NCBI GenBank assembly: GCA_937880125.1
Contig: CALFLU010000098.1
Location: forward strand, 1 to 40,809
DNA from: an uncultured Eubacteriaceae bacterium
GTDB lineage: Bacteria; Bacillota; Clostridia; Eubacteriales; UBA1433
Direction of reading: 5' to 3'
Length of the DNA: 40,809 bases
Below the pieces are notes generated by a model. The model ran no database searches. It saw nothing but the letters and a program-made list of their open reading frames with translations, and was not told where the DNA came from. Of this stretch, positions 31,703 to 40,792 are shown piece by piece. The stretch's first letter is position 1. Each line of letters begins with the position of its first letter. The translations under genes and the position numbers were made by a program.

Positions 31703-32894
31703 AAAGAAAAAGAAATGGCTGGCGATGATTCTTGCCGGCGGACAGGGAAGCAGGCTCAAGGCATTAACAGACAATGTGGCAAAACCGGCTGTGAGCTTTG
31801 GGGGCAAATATCGCATTATCGATTTCACTTTATCCAACTGCATCAACTCGGATATTGACACGGTCGGTGTGCTCACGCAATATCAGCCGTTAGAACTCAA
31901 TGACTACGTCGGAAACGGTCAGCCATGGGATTTAGATAGAACCTACGGTGGCGTACGGCTGTTGCCGCCCTATCAAGGCGGTGTTGGGGGAGATTGGTAC
32001 AAGGGAACAGCCAATGCAATTTACCAAAACAAGAATTATATTGAGCAATATAATCCTGATTATATCTTGGTTTTGTCCGGTGACCATATTTATAAAATGA
32101 ATTATAAAATTATGTTGGATTACCATATCGAAAAAAATGCGGCGGCTACCATTGCCGTTATCGATGTGCCTTTGGCGGAGGCCAGCCGTTTTGGAATCAT
32201 GAATTCCGATGAAAACGGTAAAATCTATGAGTTTGAAGAAAAACCACCCAATCCCAAAAGCACGCAGGCATCAATGGGTGTATATATTTTTAATACCGCT
32301 ACGCTGTTTCATTATTTGGAAATTGATGAAAAGAATGATAATTCGGACAAAGATTTCGGCAAAAATATTATTCCGCTGATGTTGGATAGCAACGAGGCGC
32401 TGTATTGCTACAAATACGGCGGCTATTGGAAGGACGTGGGGACCATTGAGTCGTTGTGGGAAGCCAATATGGATTTGTTGGGCGAGCGGCCGAAGATCAA
32501 TCTGGTAGACCCCAACTGGAAGGTGTATTCGAGGCATTTTCCCAGTTTTCCGCAACTGATTTTGGAGGGAGCATCGATTTCGAATTCGCTGATAACCGAA
32601 GGTTGTGAAGTGGCGGGGCAGGTGAACAACTCCGTGTTGTTCGGCGGCGTAAAGGTGGAGCCGGGTGCGGTTATCAAAGACAGTGTCATTATGCGAGACT
32701 GCGTCATCAAGAGCGGTGCCGTTGTCAACTATACGATTATGGATGAAATGACCGTTGTGGGGGCAGGGGCAAAAGTGGGAGCACCTTGCGAGGACGGAAA
32801 CGAAATCAGTTTGATACCCAGAGCGAAGACAATAGACGAAAACGCAACAATCAACGAACAAAACCAGCTGCAAATGAAATTGCAGTACGAATAA
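31695..32894 (+). CDS. glgC: Glucose-1-phosphate adenylyltransferase, catalytic subunit
   Basis: Makes ADP-glucose from ATP and glucose-1-phosphate, the committed step. 399 residues; the nucleotidyl-transfer signature LAGGQGSRLKALT is intact, followed by GGKYRIIDFTLSNC, SGDHIYKMNY and a C-terminal left-handed beta-helix. ATG at 31695 lies after GGAGGTG and inside the end of glgB. It probably forms a heterotetramer with GlgD, the next gene. Confidence 0.96.
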   Translation: MYKKKKKWLAMILAGGQGSRLKALTDNVAKPAVSFGGKYRIIDFTLSNCINSDIDTVGVLTQYQPLELNDYVGNGQPWDLDRTYGGVRLLPPYQGGVGGDWYKGTANAIYQNKNYIEQYNPDYILVLSGDHIYKMNYKIMLDYHIEKNAAATIAVIDVPLAEASRFGIMNSDENGKIYEFEEKPPNPKSTQASMGVYIFNTATLFHYLEIDEKNDNSDKDFGKNIIPLMLDSNEALYCYKYGGYWKDVGTIESLWEANMDLLGERPKINLVDPNWKVYSRHFPSFPQLILEGASISNSLITEGCEVAGQVNNSVLFGGVKVEPGAVIKDSVIMRDCVIKSGAVVNYTIMDEMTVVGAGAKVGAPCEDGNEISLIPRAKTIDENATINEQNQLQMKLQYE

Positions 32895-32914
32895 AATGGG
32901 AAGGAGACACGGAT

Positions 32915-34030
32915 ATGGATGCTGTAGGGATTATACTTTCCAATATCAATGACCGAACCGCGCCTGAGCTGACCTATGACAGAACACTTGCTTCGGTTCA
33001 TTATGGAGGCAAATATCGACTGATTGACTTTGTTTTATCCAGCATGGTCAATTCGGCGGTGACGGAAGTTGCCATTGTGACAAAAGCAAATTATTATAGT
33101 CTGATGAATCACATCGGTACGGGTAAAGAGTGGGACTTGTCACGAAAAATGGGTGGGATTATTGTTTTGCCCAGCTATGTTTATTCCGGAAGAAATCCGA
33201 TGTACAACAACCGTCTGGAAGCTTTGATGGGAATCGAAAAATATTTATTTGAATGCAACGAAGAATATGTGATTCTCTCTGATGGGGATATGGTTTTAAA
33301 CATTGATTATGACCGTGTGCTCAAACATCATTTGCAAACCGGAGCAGATATCACAGCGGTTTATCAAAATACGACCATAGAAGATGGCGTAAAGGCGACG
33401 CAAACGGTGTTTAAGTTGGATGAAGAAAATCGTGTAACGGATATACGCATTTTCGCCGCACCCAAAGATGAAAACGTCGGTCTTAACACGTGGTTTATGC
33501 GACGTACCTATTTGATGAACCTGGTGGCCGATGCGGCAGCTCATGGCTATACAAGTTTTACCCGTGAAGTGCTGAGTCCCAATCTCCACGAAATCAAGGT
33601 CATTGGCTATGAGTATAAAGGGTACTTTGCATACATGGATTCCGTAGAGAGCTATTTTGCAAAGAATATGGAATTGTTGTGCCCCGAGGTGAGAGAGAAA
33701 TTGTTTAAATGCCCCGACAGACCCATCTATACCAGCATCAAAGACTCTCCGCCGACAAAATACGGCAACAATGCAAAAATCGCCAATTCCATTATTGCCG
33801 ACGGCTGCATTATCGAAGGCACGGTGGAGAACTCCATCTTGTTTCGCGGTGTGTTTGTGGGCAAGGATACGGTCGTGCGAAACAGTATTATTATGGAGGA
33901 TTCGGTTTGCGGCGAAAATTCTTCGCTGAACTATATTGTTGCGGATAAAAATGTTACCCTGCGCAACGAGTGCATGTTGTCGGGACAACACTCACATCCC
34001 TTTTACATTAAAAAAGGAAGTATTGTATAA
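32915..34030 (+). CDS. glgD: GlgD, regulatory subunit of ADP-glucose pyrophosphorylase
   Basis: GlgC paralogue of 371 residues. The catalytic GGxGxRL loop is missing: the matching place reads LSNINDRTAPELTYDR, while GGKYRLIDFVLSSM and the beta-helix remain. This is the pattern of GlgD, which raises the activity of GlgC rather than catalysing alone. The ATG at 32915 is preceded by AAGGAG, and the gap to glgC is 20 bases. An open frame continues upstream into glgC but has no ribosome site. Confidence 0.94.
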   Translation: MDAVGIILSNINDRTAPELTYDRTLASVHYGGKYRLIDFVLSSMVNSAVTEVAIVTKANYYSLMNHIGTGKEWDLSRKMGGIIVLPSYVYSGRNPMYNNRLEALMGIEKYLFECNEEYVILSDGDMVLNIDYDRVLKHHLQTGADITAVYQNTTIEDGVKATQTVFKLDEENRVTDIRIFAAPKDENVGLNTWFMRRTYLMNLVADAAAHGYTSFTREVLSPNLHEIKVIGYEYKGYFAYMDSVESYFAKNMELLCPEVREKLFKCPDRPIYTSIKDSPPTKYGNNAKIANSIIADGCIIEGTVENSILFRGVFVGKDTVVRNSIIMEDSVCGENSSLNYIVADKNVTLRNECMLSGQHSHPFYIKKGSIV

Positions 34031-34062
34031 TATAGAGAAATAAGTATTGAGGAGTAAGCGTC

Positions 34063-35511
34063 ATGGCAAAAAAAATATCTCTCTTATTTGCCACGCCGGA
34101 AGCAGTGCCCTTTGGGGCTACCGGCGGGTTGGGAATTGTGCTGGGCTCTTTGCCCAAGGCAATTTTGCAACTCAGCAAAGTCTTTGAGGTTGGCGTAATA
34201 TTGCCGTTGTACGGTGCTGTTGATGAATCTGTCAGACGAGATATGGAATTTTTGGGCTGTAAAGAAATCCATCTTGCTTGGCGAAGACAACATTGCGGCG
34301 TGTTTAAAATCGTGCGCGATGGCGTAAATTATTATTTTATCGATAACGAATATTACTTTAAACGTGACGGACTTTATGGGTTTGGCGACGATGCAGAGCG
34401 CTTTGCCTTCTTTTGCAAAGCCGTTTTGGAGACCTTTGATATCACGGGGTTTTATCCGTCGATTATTCATGCCAACGATTGGCAAACCGCGCTGATTCCG
34501 ATTTATTTAAAGCGAAAATACTATGATGAAAGGCGCTGCATTCAAACGGTTTTTACCATCCACAATGTGGAATATCAGGGCAAATTCGGTATGGAGATGC
34601 TGCACGGTGTTTTCGAATTGGATGAGGGCGCCAAAGGGGCGGTGGAATTTGACGGCTGTATCAACCTCATGAAGGGCGCCATTGAGTGTTGCGACAAATT
34701 GACCACGGTGAGTCCCAACTATGCCAGAGAACTCAATTATGCCTACTTTGCGAGCGGCCTTGAAAACATTATTCGAAGCAACGCCCATAAAATGACGGGA
34801 ATCATCAACGGAATCGATTTAGAGGCATATAACCCGCTGCGGGACAAAGCCATACATGTGCGCTATGGCAGGCAAAGCCTGCAAAAAAAAGCAGAGAACA
34901 AAAACATTCTGCAAAAAGCACTTGACCTTCCTCAGCGAAATGAGATACCATTAATCGCCATCATCAGCAGACTGGTTGCACATAAGGGCATGGAGCTGAT
35001 TGAACATGTGGGCGAAGAACTTTTGCAAAAGGATATACAACTGGTTGTTTTAGGCAAAGGTGACAAGCGATTTGAGGATTATTTTCATTGGTTGGATTTT
35101 CAATATCCCCACAAGGTGAGTGCGCTGATGATGTATGACGATGTTTTGGCGCGGCGCATTTATGCAGCGGCGGATATGCTGCTCATGCCCTCAAAGAGCG
35201 AGCCTTGCGGGCTGTCGCAAATGATCGGGCTTCGCTATGGCGCGGTGCCCATTATCATGAAAGTCGGCGGGCTTAGCGATACGATTCGGGATGTGGATTA
35301 TGACGAAAACGGAAACGGATTTGTATTTGAACATTTCAATGCCCACGACATGCTGTATGCCACGCAAAGAGCCATTGAGCACTACAAAGACAGAGAAAAA
35401 TGGAATGCTTTTATCAAGGGTATTATGGGTGCGCAATACGGCTGGAGGCAATCGGCAAGAAAATATATTGCAATGTATAAAAAAATGAAAGACGATAGGG
35501 TTAATGCATGA
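34063..35511 (+). CDS. glgA: Glycogen synthase (ADP-glucose type)
   Basis: GT5 glycosyltransferase that extends the alpha-1,4 chain. 482 residues, GT-B fold, with HANDWQTALIP, FTIHNVEYQG, the ISRLVAHKGMELI start of the C-terminal domain and PSKSEPCGLSQMIGLRYG with the catalytic-site Glu. The N-terminal motif, usually KTGGLxDV, reads ATGGLGIV here, so the Lys that in E. coli contacts ADP-glucose is Ala. Such Ala forms exist in some clostridial enzymes as far as I recall. GAGGAG precedes the ATG; glgP overlaps its last four bases. Confidence 0.94.
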   Translation: MAKKISLLFATPEAVPFGATGGLGIVLGSLPKAILQLSKVFEVGVILPLYGAVDESVRRDMEFLGCKEIHLAWRRQHCGVFKIVRDGVNYYFIDNEYYFKRDGLYGFGDDAERFAFFCKAVLETFDITGFYPSIIHANDWQTALIPIYLKRKYYDERRCIQTVFTIHNVEYQGKFGMEMLHGVFELDEGAKGAVEFDGCINLMKGAIECCDKLTTVSPNYARELNYAYFASGLENIIRSNAHKMTGIINGIDLEAYNPLRDKAIHVRYGRQSLQKKAENKNILQKALDLPQRNEIPLIAIISRLVAHKGMELIEHVGEELLQKDIQLVVLGKGDKRFEDYFHWLDFQYPHKVSALMMYDDVLARRIYAAADMLLMPSKSEPCGLSQMIGLRYGAVPIIMKVGGLSDTIRDVDYDENGNGFVFEHFNAHDMLYATQRAIEHYKDREKWNAFIKGIMGAQYGWRQSARKYIAMYKKMKDDRVNA

Positions 35512-37931
35512 AACAACACACCAAAGAAGAACTTCTTAAGGCGTTGGAGGACAATTTATCACGGTATTATTCGGTTTCTTTTCAAGAAGCCACCAATGAA
35601 CAAATGTATGAAACGCTGTCTATGACCATTCGGGATTTGTTGTTGATACAAAAAAAAGAATTCCGAAAAAAAGCAAAACAATCACAATCAAAAAGAGTCT
35701 ACTATCTTTGCATGGAGTTTTTGGTAGGCAGATCGCTTAAAAATAATCTGTATAATATGAATTTGCAGGCAGACTTTGAACAAATTCTCAAAGATAAGGG
35801 ATTTGTATTGGAAGAACTTTACGAACATGAACCTGATCCCGGTTTGGGAAACGGTGGGCTGGGGCGTTTGGCGGCGTGCTATATGGACGCGTTAACAAGC
35901 CAAGACTATTGGGCGGACGGTTTTTGTATTCGATATGAATACGGCTTATTCAAACAAAAAATTGTAGACGGCTGGCAAAAAGAGCTGCCGGATATTTGGT
36001 TGCCCGGCGGGGGTGTGTGGCTGGTTTATCGCGGAGATTTTTCTTTTGAAGTAAGGTTTGGCGGAACGGTGGAAGAAAGCTGGACAGACGGGCGTTTGAA
36101 TATAGAATACAAAAATTACGATTCGATTGAAGCGGTTCCCTATGATTTAACCATCTCGGGAGCAGATACTGCCACGGCCAATACATTGCGTCTGTGGCGG
36201 GCGAGGGATATTGAAAATTTTGATATGGTGTCTTTTGAAAACGGCGATTACACAAAAGCCATGTCAGAGAGTACCAATGCAGAGGTTATCTCTAAGGTAC
36301 TCTATCCTGCCGATAAACACATCGAAGGCAAAACCCTGCGGTTAAAACAGCAATATTTTTTGGTTTCGGCATCTTTGCAAAATATTTTCAAAACGCATAT
36401 GACCAATTTTGGAACCGTCGACAACCTGGCCGAAAAAATATCCATTCACATCAATGACACGCACCCGGTGCTGATCATTCCCGAAATGATGCGTATTTTG
36501 ATGGATGAACACAGCTACACCTGGGAGAGAGCCTTTGAGACCACGACCAAAACCATCGCCTACACCAACCATACCATTATGGTAGAAGCGCTGGAAAAAT
36601 GGTCTGAAGAGTTGATGAAAAAATATTTGCCGCGAATTTATGTCATTATCAAAGAATTGGACAGGCGTTTTCGGCTGCAGCTCAACGAACATTTTTCGGC
36701 TCGTCCGGAGCTCATTGAAAAAACAGCCATTCTGGCTGACGGCATGGTCAATATGCCGAATATGGGCATACTGGGTTCCTACTCCATCAATGGTGTATCG
36801 GCACTGCATTCAGAAATTTTAAAAACAGATGTGTTTAAGAATTTTTACGAAATTTGGCCCGAAAAATTTCGCAATGTCACCAACGGCATCGCACACCGCC
36901 GTTGGCTGTGTCAGGCAAACCCGCAATTGACGTCTTTGTTGGATGAATGCATCGGTGAAGGATATAAAAAAGATGCAGGTGCATTGGCTTCTTTCAAAAA
37001 ATACGAAAACGACAGAGGCGTATTGGAAAAACTGGGCAACATTAAGACGGCGAATAAAAAAAGACTTGCCGATTTGGTATGGCAGCGCACAAAAGAAGTC
37101 ATTGAACCGCACTCTGTGTTTGTGGTACAGGCAAAACGCCTGCACGAATATAAACGGCAGCTGCTCAATGCCTTGCGCATTATTACCATTTATTTAGAGT
37201 TGAAAGACAACCCCAACAAAGAGATATTGCCACAGACATTTTTGTTTGCCGCTAAGGCAGCACCCGGCTATGAGATTGCCAAAGAAATCATTAAATTGAT
37301 TTATTTTATCAGTCAAGACATCAACAATCACCCCGCCATTCAAGAAAAGCTCAATGTAGTTTTTTTGGAAAACTATTGTGTGACCCTTGCCGAGACGCTG
37401 ATACCCGCCGTGGAAATCAGCGAGCAAATCTCCCTGGCAGGCAAAGAAGCCAGCGGGACGGGAAATATGAAGATGATGATCAACGGTGCGCTGACCATAG
37501 GCACGATGGATGGGGCAAACATTGAGATGCATGATGCTGTGGGAGCGGAAAATATTTTCATTTTCGGCATGCGTGAAAACGAAGTGACACAGCTTTTAAA
37601 TAACGGATATAATCCGCTTGAATATTATCTGAAAAATGAGCGCCTGAAAAATGCGGTGGATTTTCTGCGCGTGGGATTTGCGGGACAATCCTTTTCAAAC
37701 ATTGCAGATTATTTGCTGAAAGGTCAAGGCGCACCGGCGGATCCTTATATGTGTCTGGCCGACTATGAAGACTATATGAAGGTTCATGATGAAATGAGCA
37801 ACTTGTATAAAAACAGAGAAGAATGGAATAAAAAAAGTTTACTGAACATTGCCGCGGCAGGATATTTTTCTGCAGACAGAAGTGTGCGGCAATACGCTTC
37901 GGATATATGGAACATTGAACCGATCAAATAA
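35508..37931 (+). CDS. glgP: Glycogen phosphorylase
   Basis: GT35 enzyme releasing glucose-1-phosphate from glycogen. 807 residues, normal length. Seen are EPDPGLGNGGLGRLAACYMD, the RYEYGLF...W element, NDTHP, and the PLP-binding KEASGTGNMKMMINGALTIGT with the Lys that holds PLP. ATGA overlap with glgA. It closes the operon before a terminator, so synthesis and breakdown are expressed together, as in the clostridial and bacillar glgBCDAP layout. Confidence 0.96.
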   Translation: MKQHTKEELLKALEDNLSRYYSVSFQEATNEQMYETLSMTIRDLLLIQKKEFRKKAKQSQSKRVYYLCMEFLVGRSLKNNLYNMNLQADFEQILKDKGFVLEELYEHEPDPGLGNGGLGRLAACYMDALTSQDYWADGFCIRYEYGLFKQKIVDGWQKELPDIWLPGGGVWLVYRGDFSFEVRFGGTVEESWTDGRLNIEYKNYDSIEAVPYDLTISGADTATANTLRLWRARDIENFDMVSFENGDYTKAMSESTNAEVISKVLYPADKHIEGKTLRLKQQYFLVSASLQNIFKTHMTNFGTVDNLAEKISIHINDTHPVLIIPEMMRILMDEHSYTWERAFETTTKTIAYTNHTIMVEALEKWSEELMKKYLPRIYVIIKELDRRFRLQLNEHFSARPELIEKTAILADGMVNMPNMGILGSYSINGVSALHSEILKTDVFKNFYEIWPEKFRNVTNGIAHRRWLCQANPQLTSLLDECIGEGYKKDAGALASFKKYENDRGVLEKLGNIKTANKKRLADLVWQRTKEVIEPHSVFVVQAKRLHEYKRQLLNALRIITIYLELKDNPNKEILPQTFLFAAKAAPGYEIAKEIIKLIYFISQDINNHPAIQEKLNVVFLENYCVTLAETLIPAVEISEQISLAGKEASGTGNMKMMINGALTIGTMDGANIEMHDAVGAENIFIFGMRENEVTQLLNNGYNPLEYYLKNERLKNAVDFLRVGFAGQSFSNIADYLLKGQGAPADPYMCLADYEDYMKVHDEMSNLYKNREEWNKKSLLNIAAAGYFSADRSVRQYASDIWNIEPIK

Positions 37932-37957
37932 AAAAACAGCCGTTAGGCTGTTTTTTT
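37928..37957 (+). terminator. Terminator of the glycogen operon
   Basis: AAAAAACAGCC-GTTA-GGCTGTTTTTT with a T-run directly after glgP. The A-rich left arm may also serve the convergent SHMT gene. Confidence 0.88.
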
Positions 37958-37977
37958 ATTTATGAGAAATGTTTTTA

Positions 37978-39516
37978 TCAAAGAGTTTCGCAAAAGTATT
38001 CTTTGGGAATCATATCCAAACACAGCGCAGGATACAAAACAAATTTGTTTAAAAGTGCGGCAACTCGCTGTTGCGCTTCTTTTTTTGCGCTTTCGTCGGT
38101 GATATACTTTACCTTGCTGGGCGTGCCGGCTTTTTCGCCGCCGGTGATGATGGTGGAAGAGGTGTTTTTAAGGACCAAGTGAATGATAGAAGCAATTTCT
38201 TTCATCTCCTCCGGACCCATGTTCAAAGTGGTTACCGCAGGGGTGCCCACGCGAATGCCACTGGTATACCAAGGTCCGTTGGCATCAAAGGGCAACACGT
38301 TTCGATTGAGCGTAATGCCGCATGCGCGCAGTGCGTTTTCGGCTTGGCGCCCTGTCAAGTTAAATGTTGTAAATACATCGGCAAGCAACAAATGATTGTC
38401 TGTGCCGTTTGTGATAACGCGAATACCTTCATCAATCAGTGCTTGCGCCAGAGCAGAGGAATTTTCAACGATTTTGTGTGCATAGGTTTTAAAGTCGTCA
38501 CTGAGCGCCTCTTTTAGCGCAACGGCTTTTGCGGCCATGGCATGGGGGAGCGGTCCGCCCAAAACAGCAGGACATCCCTTGTCGATCCACGGGGCATATT
38601 CTTTTTTGCACAAAATCATTCCTCCGCGAGGACCGCGCAGTGTTTTGTGCGTTGTGGTGGTTACAATATCGGCATAAGGCACGGGGTTATATTCGCCGGT
38701 GTAGACTCCGCCGGCAACCAAACCCGCAAAATGTGACATATCCACCATAAACACGGCACCCACTTCGTCGGCCAATTCGCGCATTTTCTTAAAATTAAGT
38801 TTGCGCGGGTATGAAGAAAACCCGGCAAGGAAAATCAACGGTCGCACTTCGTGCAACTGTTTGCGCAAATCATCTAAATCAATTAAGAAAGTTTCGGGAT
38901 TTACCGTATAATGGTGAACATCAAAGAGAATGCCCGAAAAATTTTGACGGTATCCGTGTGTGAGGTGACCACCCGAATAATAATCGAGGGCAAGAAGTTT
39001 TTGTGAAAAATACTCTTTTCTCACCTGGGTCCATTCTTCGTCCGTTGCCTGCGCTGTGGATTTGAATCCCTTGTTTTCAAGGAAAGGCTGCTCCACTTTA
39101 GCGGAAAGAATAGCCGTGTAGGCCAACAAGTTGGCATCTGAGCCCGAATGAGGCTGCACGTATGCATGTTCTGCGCCAAACAATTGACAAGCAAGGGCAG
39201 CCGCTTCGTCTTCGATAGAGTCAATGTTGTCGCAGCCCGCATAAAATCTGTGTTGTGCAAATCCTTCGGCATATTTGTCCGTGAGCAAATTGCCCTGAGC
39301 AAATTGCACGGCAGGTGAAGAAAAATTTTCACTGGCAATGAGTTTTAAGTGAGTCGATTGATCGTAGAATTCTTTGAGTATCAGCTTGGCTATTTCCGGA
39401 GAAGTTTTAGCAATAACATCCAGCCCGGCATAGAATGAAACAGCAGTGGCATCAACTGCGTCTTTGCTTACATAATCCAAATAACGTGAAAGCAAACTTC
39501 CGTTTTCCAACTTCAT
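37978..39516 (-). CDS. glyA: Serine hydroxymethyltransferase, long form
   Basis: PLP enzyme converting serine plus tetrahydrofolate to glycine plus 5,10-methylene-THF. It is 512 residues against about 415 for common bacterial GlyA: about 35 extra residues at the N terminus and an inserted segment near 140-195. The core is intact: LIASENFSSPAV, YAEGFAQHRFYAGCDNID, QPHSGSDANL, MVDMSHFAGLVAGG and the PLP lysine 291 in TTTTHKTLRGPRGG. AGGAGG precedes the ATG. A ZTP riboswitch and its own promoter lie upstream, so it is controlled apart from the ROK kinase gene behind it. Confidence 0.93.
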   Translation of the reverse strand: MKLENGSLLSRYLDYVSKDAVDATAVSFYAGLDVIAKTSPEIAKLILKEFYDQSTHLKLIASENFSSPAVQFAQGNLLTDKYAEGFAQHRFYAGCDNIDSIEDEAAALACQLFGAEHAYVQPHSGSDANLLAYTAILSAKVEQPFLENKGFKSTAQATDEEWTQVRKEYFSQKLLALDYYSGGHLTHGYRQNFSGILFDVHHYTVNPETFLIDLDDLRKQLHEVRPLIFLAGFSSYPRKLNFKKMRELADEVGAVFMVDMSHFAGLVAGGVYTGEYNPVPYADIVTTTTHKTLRGPRGGMILCKKEYAPWIDKGCPAVLGGPLPHAMAAKAVALKEALSDDFKTYAHKIVENSSALAQALIDEGIRVITNGTDNHLLLADVFTTFNLTGRQAENALRACGITLNRNVLPFDANGPWYTSGIRVGTPAVTTLNMGPEEMKEIASIIHLVLKNTSSTIITGGEKAGTPSKVKYITDESAKKEAQQRVAALLNKFVLYPALCLDMIPKEYFCETL

Positions 39517-39524
39517 GTCCTCCT

Positions 39525-39640
39525 AAAAAAACAGACCCTCTAAAGCATTTATAGCCCAGACGGTCGGCGATTTTCGTTCATATCGGTAAAAATGATTGCA
39601 CGTGGTAAACTCCACTTCCGTCAGCAATCTCTTTATGAAT
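39525..39640 (-). promoter_or_regulatory. ZTP (pfl) riboswitch with terminator
   Basis: Minus-strand leader of the SHMT gene. It contains the two conserved halves of the ZTP/ZMP riboswitch: GACGGAAGTGGAGTTTACCACG (39622-39601, written here with its helix GTGG/CCAC) and GCCGACCGTCTGGGC (39568-39554). Downstream, GACCGTCT (39565-39558) can pair with AGAGGGTC (39541-39534, one G-G mismatch), followed by seven T, making a terminator that would tear apart the aptamer's 3' half. Ligand binding should therefore keep transcription going. ZTP/ZMP build up when 10-formyl-THF is short, which fits one-carbon supply by SHMT. The ribosome site AGGAGG follows at once. Confidence 0.93.
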
Positions 39641-39649
39641 CTGTAGTAT

Positions 39650-39678
39650 ATAGTAGCAAGACAAAGGGGGTTTGTCAA
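39650..39678 (-). promoter_or_regulatory. Promoter of the SHMT riboswitch transcript
   Basis: On the minus strand TTGACA (39678-39673), 17-base spacer, TACTAT (39655-39650). The -35 overlaps the end of the ROK kinase gene. Predicted leader about 127 bases. Confidence 0.78.
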
Positions 39679-40607
39679 TAATTAATTTCATTGTTTAACA
39701 GCTGCATAGCGCCCAAAACGGTGCGGTATCGGCTATCTTTGCACAATCTTAAATCTAGGGCAAAATGCAGCTTGGATTGAACCAGCGCAGACAGCTGTGG
39801 CACAAGAAAATCGGCGCTGTTAAAAACGCCGCCCCCTAAAAAAATGACCTGCGGGTTTAGTGTTGTGGCAACAGAGAGTATGGACATGGCTAAATAATCT
39901 CTTGTGTTGTCGACAATTTCTTTGGCAAGGGCATCGCCATTGTCGTAGGCTTTTAAAATATCACGGGCTGTTTTGCCTTGGTTCCATGCAGGTGCATCGG
40001 GTTTGGCAAGATGACGGCGCAGCTGGTTTTCCATGCCCGTTCCGGAAGCCATGCTTTCCATGGAACCGAAAGTCGGATGCGATTGATGCAAGTCTTCAAC
40101 ATCTGCCAACGTGCAGCCGATTTCACCGGAAGCAAAATAAAACCCTCGATGCAATTTGCCTTCGTATACTGTGCCGCAACCAATGCCGGTGCCAATCGAT
40201 ATAAAAGACAGAGAGTGCAGGTCGGGACAAAAAGAAGCCCAAAGCCCCATGGCAGCACAGTTGACATCATTTTCAATGATGATCGGTAAAGAATATTTTT
40301 CTGCAAGGCGATCCTTCAAGGGAAAACGATTCCACAGTAAAGAAGGTGCATGCAGCACGGTTCCCGAAGTAGGGTCAGTGATGCCCGGAACGCCGAGGGC
40401 GATGCCGCGCGGAGTGATATTTTTGTCAGACGCGCGCAATAATAAAGTATCAATGGCATGAAAGAGCAAAGATAAGGTATCCTCACGGCTGGTACCGTGA
40501 TTCGTAACAGTCTCTTCTTCTATGACAACGCCGTTTGTGCCAAGCAGGCAGGAATACAGTTTCGTCCCGCCCAGGTCAATGCAGATACAGGTATCGGTTT
40601 TATCCAT
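39675..40607 (-). CDS. ROK family sugar kinase, without the usual zinc motif
   Basis: Cytosolic sugar kinase-like protein of 310 residues. The ATP site IDLGGTKLYSCLL (10-22), the catalytic Asp114 in IENDVNCAAMG and the GTGIGCG phosphate loop (139-145) are those of ROK kinases such as glucokinase. The ROK zinc site is altered: GEIGH reads GEIGC (161-165) and the CxCGxxGCxE run is replaced by HPTFGSMES. No helix-turn-helix precedes, so it is a kinase, not a repressor. AAAAGGCG is before the ATG. It lies near the glycogen operon and could make glucose-6-phosphate, but a mannose, fructose or N-acetyl sugar kinase is equally possible. Confidence 0.88.
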   Translation of the reverse strand: MDKTDTCICIDLGGTKLYSCLLGTNGVVIEEETVTNHGTSREDTLSLLFHAIDTLLLRASDKNITPRGIALGVPGITDPTSGTVLHAPSLLWNRFPLKDRLAEKYSLPIIIENDVNCAAMGLWASFCPDLHSLSFISIGTGIGCGTVYEGKLHRGFYFASGEIGCTLADVEDLHQSHPTFGSMESMASGTGMENQLRRHLAKPDAPAWNQGKTARDILKAYDNGDALAKEIVDNTRDYLAMSILSVATTLNPQVIFLGGGVFNSADFLVPQLSALVQSKLHFALDLRLCKDSRYRTVLGAMQLLNNEINY

Positions 40608-40763
40608 GATTCAATCGCCTTTTCTTCATATTTAAAGATAGATAATTCAGTTTAGATTATTAATCCTTATTATAGCAGGAAATAAGCTTTGGTGTGAGAT
40701 AGGTAATAGATTTTGAAAGAAAAATAAAAAGAAAAAAAATCCGATTTTATTCTCAAAAAGGTG

Positions 40764-40792
40764 TTGACAAGGGAGGGAATAGTTGTTATATT
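40764..40792 (+). promoter_or_regulatory. Strong promoter reading out of the right edge
   Basis: GTG-TTGACA (40764-40769), 17 bases, TATATT (40787-40792), predicted start near 40799. What it drives is outside the window. The short leader (GGGCTCCCAAAG) recalls stable-RNA promoters but this cannot be judged. Confidence 0.62.

Noticed and set aside
32786..32914. N-terminal extension of GlgD reaching into glgC
   Set aside because: The frame is open by chance over glgC; AAGGAG and GlgD homology fix the start at 32915.
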